Below the pieces are notes generated by a model. It searched no databases, had not been told where the DNA came from, and saw only the letters and a list, made by a program, of their open reading frames with translations. Below are positions 60,240 through 64,000 of a stretch of 64,000 bases of DNA, piece by piece (positions within the stretch are counted from its first letter, which is position 1; every line of letters starts with the position of its first letter). The translations under genes were made by a program, and so were the position numbers. This DNA comes from Margaritifera margaritifera. Lineage: Eukaryota; Mollusca; Bivalvia; Unionida; Margaritiferidae. The stretch is from positions 186,001 to 250,000 of the forward strand of contig JAQPZY010001675.1 of NCBI GenBank assembly GCA_029931535.1. Direction: 5' to 3'.

Positions 60240-61870
60240 ATATGATTGCAAATTATTAATAATTATTAGTTTTTTTACTAATTCTGATTAGAATTTAATC
60301 ACACAACACTAGAGTAAAAGTGAAATAAAAATTAAATTTGAAGCACACTTAACAAAAATCAGAAGTAAAAATTGCGACAGTTTATATACAGAATAGAGAG
60401 GAGTGTAACTTTCGCTATAATTTGGTATTTTTGTGCATGATCAATCAATGATTGCATGTCTTTAAGCTAATACTTTCATATATGAAGAGAGAACAGTATT
60501 TATGTTAGTGACAAATATATTTTCAACCACAATTATCTGTTAAAACCCTGCTGTGGTTGGGTTTCATGACTTCTAAACAACAAAAAAACAAAAAATCATA
60601 AGCTTGTAACCCACATGTTGATTAAAGGAGGGGGGGGCGTGGACAGGTTATTTTTACTCATTATGGTTTGAACAGTAGTTAAAACGAAGAGAAAGCTTAT
60701 ACAATAATAAACAAAACTAACAGGAAATACATGTTAGGCGGTCTGAGCAAGACACATCAACATTTGCACCAGGCTGACCTGTACAGATTTTCCCGCACTA
60801 TATGAATTTTTCGTTTTAGTTCTAGATAAATTTAGGAGTGTCGATTTGTTTTCCCATGACCAAAATTACATTATTAAACTTATCATTTCTTTAACATTCC
60901 TGCCTCCGCTCTGCTGTTTTGTTTCTTTTTTAATTTTTTTTAAAAATAATTTTTGTAACTGAAAATATTGCAAGCTAAGGAATAAAGTACGGAAAACACA
61001 ATGAAGATTATAGCTATCTAATGTTTGTGCTTTTTCTACCAACGGCAACACTCATTTCATTGAAATGCGGGGTTACATCATTCACTGCGAATACAAGAAT
61101 GGTCTTTCGCACAGTGCGGTGACCCTGACATTGTTATCATAGACACCTAATACATTTCAAAATATCGCTATTAAAACAGTTTACTCCCTAATTAAAGATA
61201 TAGTTGCACAAGAAAGTACACACATGTAATTTAAGCACAACTTCGCTATGCGAACATCGCTCAATGAACACGAATTCGCTATGTTCATATGAAACAGCAA
61301 TAGATGAATGTAATTTTACTCCTCGTTGTATGTCTATATGCATGTTTTAATTTTGTATGTGTTTGGTTTTCAAATCAAGCAGTCTATATTTACGATTGGC
61401 TGACAAGAGCGAAAGTCATTACAAACATTTACATAAAAGGTAGGCGGCACATTTAAAGTTGGAAGTTTTAATCACTCAATATTGTCTTCCATATAATACT
61501 TTACAAGAAGAATAGATTTGACTTTTTACAAACGAAAAATGTAACGGGTACTGTTTTTCACTTTCTGATACATCTGTACTTATCTGGGACGCATCTAGTA
61601 TTTTTCTAAGTCGTTTCTATCGTCAGGAAGAATGGTTCATTTTATTTAAAACTGTCAACCTGTTCCGCTTTTCACTGAAACAAAGTACTATTTTAACTGA
61701 AAATGAGGAAGGTTTAGTTAAACCATTGAATCACTCTCTAAAGATGCCTTTTTACTAAAGCCAGCGGGCATTAGGACGCTTCTTATAGTTTGATAGGGAA
61801 GTAAGGAGCATTAGATTTTTAAAATAATTTAAATACGCGAAATAAAAACTTCAAATGTTCGAGTTTTCCC
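60240..61870. other. Non-coding, no recognised feature
   Basis: AT-rich with a G-tract at ~60630. This is the spacer between the two 430-bp direct repeats. I see no ORF with recognisable motifs, so it does not look like a coding retrotransposon interior. Confidence 0.4.
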
Positions 61871-62009
61871 AAGTACAGTCAAACCTGTCAGAACGGTCAT
61901 CTTTATATAGCCGTCACCTGGTCTCAATGGCTATTCTAATACCCCCCCCCTTCCCCGTGTCCCCGACAAATTTCCTATATAAATGTTATTAAATGTTATG
62001 TACATGGCC

Positions 62010-62460
62010 TCAGATCACAATTAATTTTCCTATATAGTCCCTATATTTGTTTGTCAGTACAGAACATTCCAGTGTTTCCAAATCCTAATAAATAATATGT
62101 TAATCTAAAATATCTTCAAAGATGAACTCACGGTGAAGTTCTTGTCATAGGTTATCCGCCAATTTTTTTAAAAATTTTTCTTTGTTTGTTTATTGAGAGG
62201 CTGGACTGTAAACAAAGTCACAGATTTCACTTCAGGATCAGTAACAATGCCTCATTATTCACTATGCACTGTCGCCAAAATACACACAGACAACCACACC
62301 GTAATGCTCTTATTCTAAAGAATAAACAATTTCCTTTAAATCAATACCAAGAATGCCTAAATCTAACTCGTGCATTACCACCAAAATGAGAAAGGAAAAA
62401 AATGATCTAAAAATAGACCGGTACTACATTCGTGCCCTGGAAGTAATAATTGTAACCGGA
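62010..62460 (+). repeat. Direct repeat copy 2 (~430 bp)
   Basis: Partner of 59610-60060. It lacks the 'cgtgcaatgagt' segment and carries a poly-T-rich insert at ~62163-62190. Upstream at ~61874 the sequence 'acagtcaaacctgtcagaac' followed by 'ggtcatc' resembles the end of a DNA transposon, but no partner end is secure. Confidence 0.8.
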
Positions 62461-63611
62461 GTCCACTCAAATTGTCACCTACGTTACGCAATCAGCGGCC
62501 CGGTGTTTCCTACCAAATAATGATCTCTCTCTGATTTAAGCGGTCACTGGAGAATATCGACAGTGACTGCTCATTGTATGCAAACTCAACTTTTGCTTCA
62601 TAAGGAAGGCATTGTTTAGATAAAGACATATCACGTGAATCATTTCCTATTCATCACAGGCCTATCTAGTACAGCAGCAGAGCACTCCTAATTTTCGTGG
62701 TACCCAAACCGGCAGTACAACATTTGTTAACATAGCTTAAAATGAAGCTCTGTGTCTCAGGATAAAGACTCTGGACGATGCCATCTTAGAAAACCTGTGC
62801 AAGCTGAGAAATCTGTAGTGTTATACCCTGCCCCCTGCTCCAGCCCACGCGCTGTTAAATAACCTATTTTGTGTCCCATAAAAATTATTTGCATGTACCA
62901 TTTCTTAAAAGGCAAAATATCAGGTATATTGTCATATAGATAACTGCTCCAACCCCTGATTAGTTCACATTTAACCTTTTGTGATTTGCATGATGAGCAA
63001 ATACATCACTTCTAGTGTCATTACTCATAATCGTAATGTCCCAGTGAAATAATTGCACTTCTGAAGTTCACAAAACTGAACATATCCTTCCCAATAAGTA
63101 TTTTATATGCTCTGTAATAATGCTTTACATCACATGTCACGTGTCACATATGTGAAGGATTGTCACAGACAACTGATACTTATTAATTTGTGTAAAGGCA
63201 AGCCAGCATTAATGTACATCTACAATAAAATGGACGTTTATTATAAATAACAAAACAAGGCACAAAAAGAAAAACAGGCTGAAGGCCAAAACAAAAATAT
63301 ACCTAAATTCACAAGATAGATACTTGTCTCTCTTCTTAAATATCACTTCAGCAATTCTCTCTCTAACTCCAAAAAGGAAAGAAAAGCCCATTATTAAGGG
63401 TGGTGCCAGCCCAAGTGGATAATTGACTGTTTGTCCAACTATTCATGAGAAAACAATTATCTACATTCTTATGCTGGCAATCAGACAATTAATCTTCCTG
63501 GGCAGTCCTTGGAGTTTTGAATCTTCATAGGTGAAAAACGTCTACCTGCCACAATATATCAAAATACATCATAATCTTCATTATTCTCAAGAAAGTCAAA
63601 AGCTTCTTTTG

Positions 63612-63977
63612 TTAATTGATTTGCACAGTTGACTGCATCTCTGAGAAGTGTTGCCTCACATGAACAGGCTGTTGTACAGGGTTTGAACATGCGCAATTTT
63701 CCAAGCACAGGTTAGAAGTGCACTCACATACAAGATCATTTAGCAACTCTGGTGCAGCTGCTGATTGGCTCATTAGTTTTGGCCTCAGGGTACCATCCAC
63801 CTCCTTCTTATAGTTAATGTGTATTGGTGAAGGAACATCAGGCATGCCGATGTCTGCGTGCTTCCAAAATGAACACTTGGTACAGATCTCGAAGCAAGTG
63901 CAGTATAAAGCTGTCATCAGTTGGTGGAAGCCTCTTAGCAGCAATCCCCTTCTCAGATTGTCTACATTTGAGCACAT
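63612..63977 (-). CDS. Cys-rich ORF fragment, probably transposon-derived; runs toward the right edge
   Basis: An open - strand frame of 121 codons reads 'RGFHQLMTALYCTCFEICTK', then 'GMPDVPSPIHINYKKEVDGT' and 'LRPKLMSQSAAAPELLNDLV', then 'CECTSNLCLENCACSNP'. The 'P.SP....G.L.PKLM.Q.AAPE.L..LVC.C...C....C.C' pattern is common in invertebrate uncharacterised proteins that behave like repeats. I recognise the pattern but not a named function; the Cys block could bind zinc. The expected last Cys cluster is missing after 'SNPVQQPVH', where the sequence may shift frame. The first Met is arbitrary, and the true 5' end may lie beyond the window. Confidence 0.5.
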   Translation of the reverse strand: MCSNVDNLRRGLLLRGFHQLMTALYCTCFEICTKCSFWKHADIGMPDVPSPIHINYKKEVDGTLRPKLMSQSAAAPELLNDLVCECTSNLCLENCACSNPVQQPVHVRQHFSEMQSTVQIN

Positions 63978-64000
63978 TCAGAGATTCAGAAAATTTACTT

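Overview
This is animal (spliced, AT-rich, transposon-dense) genomic DNA. The repeats point to a mollusc, most likely a bivalve. They include arrays of roughly 140-bp units that begin with an 'agctcacctg...gagctt' palindrome and end in 'caggtgaa.gatatcaggcc', units carrying 'aaggtcaaggtcac', a tRNA-derived SINE, and LINE, DIRS and hAT debris. The species assignment is inference; nothing here is bacterial.

One real gene dominates the window. It lies on the + strand, and its last four coding exons are at 3344-4093, 15786-16330, 30203-30420 and 40827-40905. Splice phases match at every junction (1/1, 0/0, 2/2), and together the exons give 529 in-frame residues ending in a TAA. The product is the C-terminal half of a macrodomain, a linker, a second macrodomain, a RING-like zinc motif and a Deltex C-terminal (DTC) domain. 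In vertebrates these activities are split between PARP9 (macrodomains) and its partner DTX3L (RING-DTC E3 ligase), so this looks like a one-chain ADP-ribose/ubiquitin signalling protein. The 5' exons lie left of the window or were not recognised. The RING lacks one canonical zinc ligand, and a decayed copy of the RING/DTC half-exon sits 1.9 kb upstream of the real one.

The introns (11.7, 13.9 and 10.4 kb) hold mobile DNA. Intron 1 has degenerate ~140-bp arrays, a nearly intact CR1/L2-type LINE (8.65-10.33 kb) and the pseudo-exon. Intron 2 has a BED/hAT transposase relic, a LINE tail, an SGNH-like relic, a textbook hAT MITE with 8-bp target duplications, and a 4.37-kb non-coding insertion whose ends are packed with palindromic CTCAYGTGAG motifs. 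Intron 3 has a decayed but structurally complete DIRS-like element (30.6-35.5 kb) with inverted terminal repeats, RT, RNase H, tyrosine recombinase and a likely internal complementary region.

Downstream of the gene (41-64 kb) I see no confident host gene. There is a Tc1-like MITE, a segmental duplication carrying a 14-copy 40-bp minisatellite, a degenerate LTR retrotransposon (49.6-52.1 kb), LINE, MITE and SINE fragments, four long TA microsatellites, a ~1-kb inverted-repeat element (57.7-58.8 kb), a 430-bp direct repeat 2.4 kb apart, and a Cys-rich ORF running into the right edge on the - strand.
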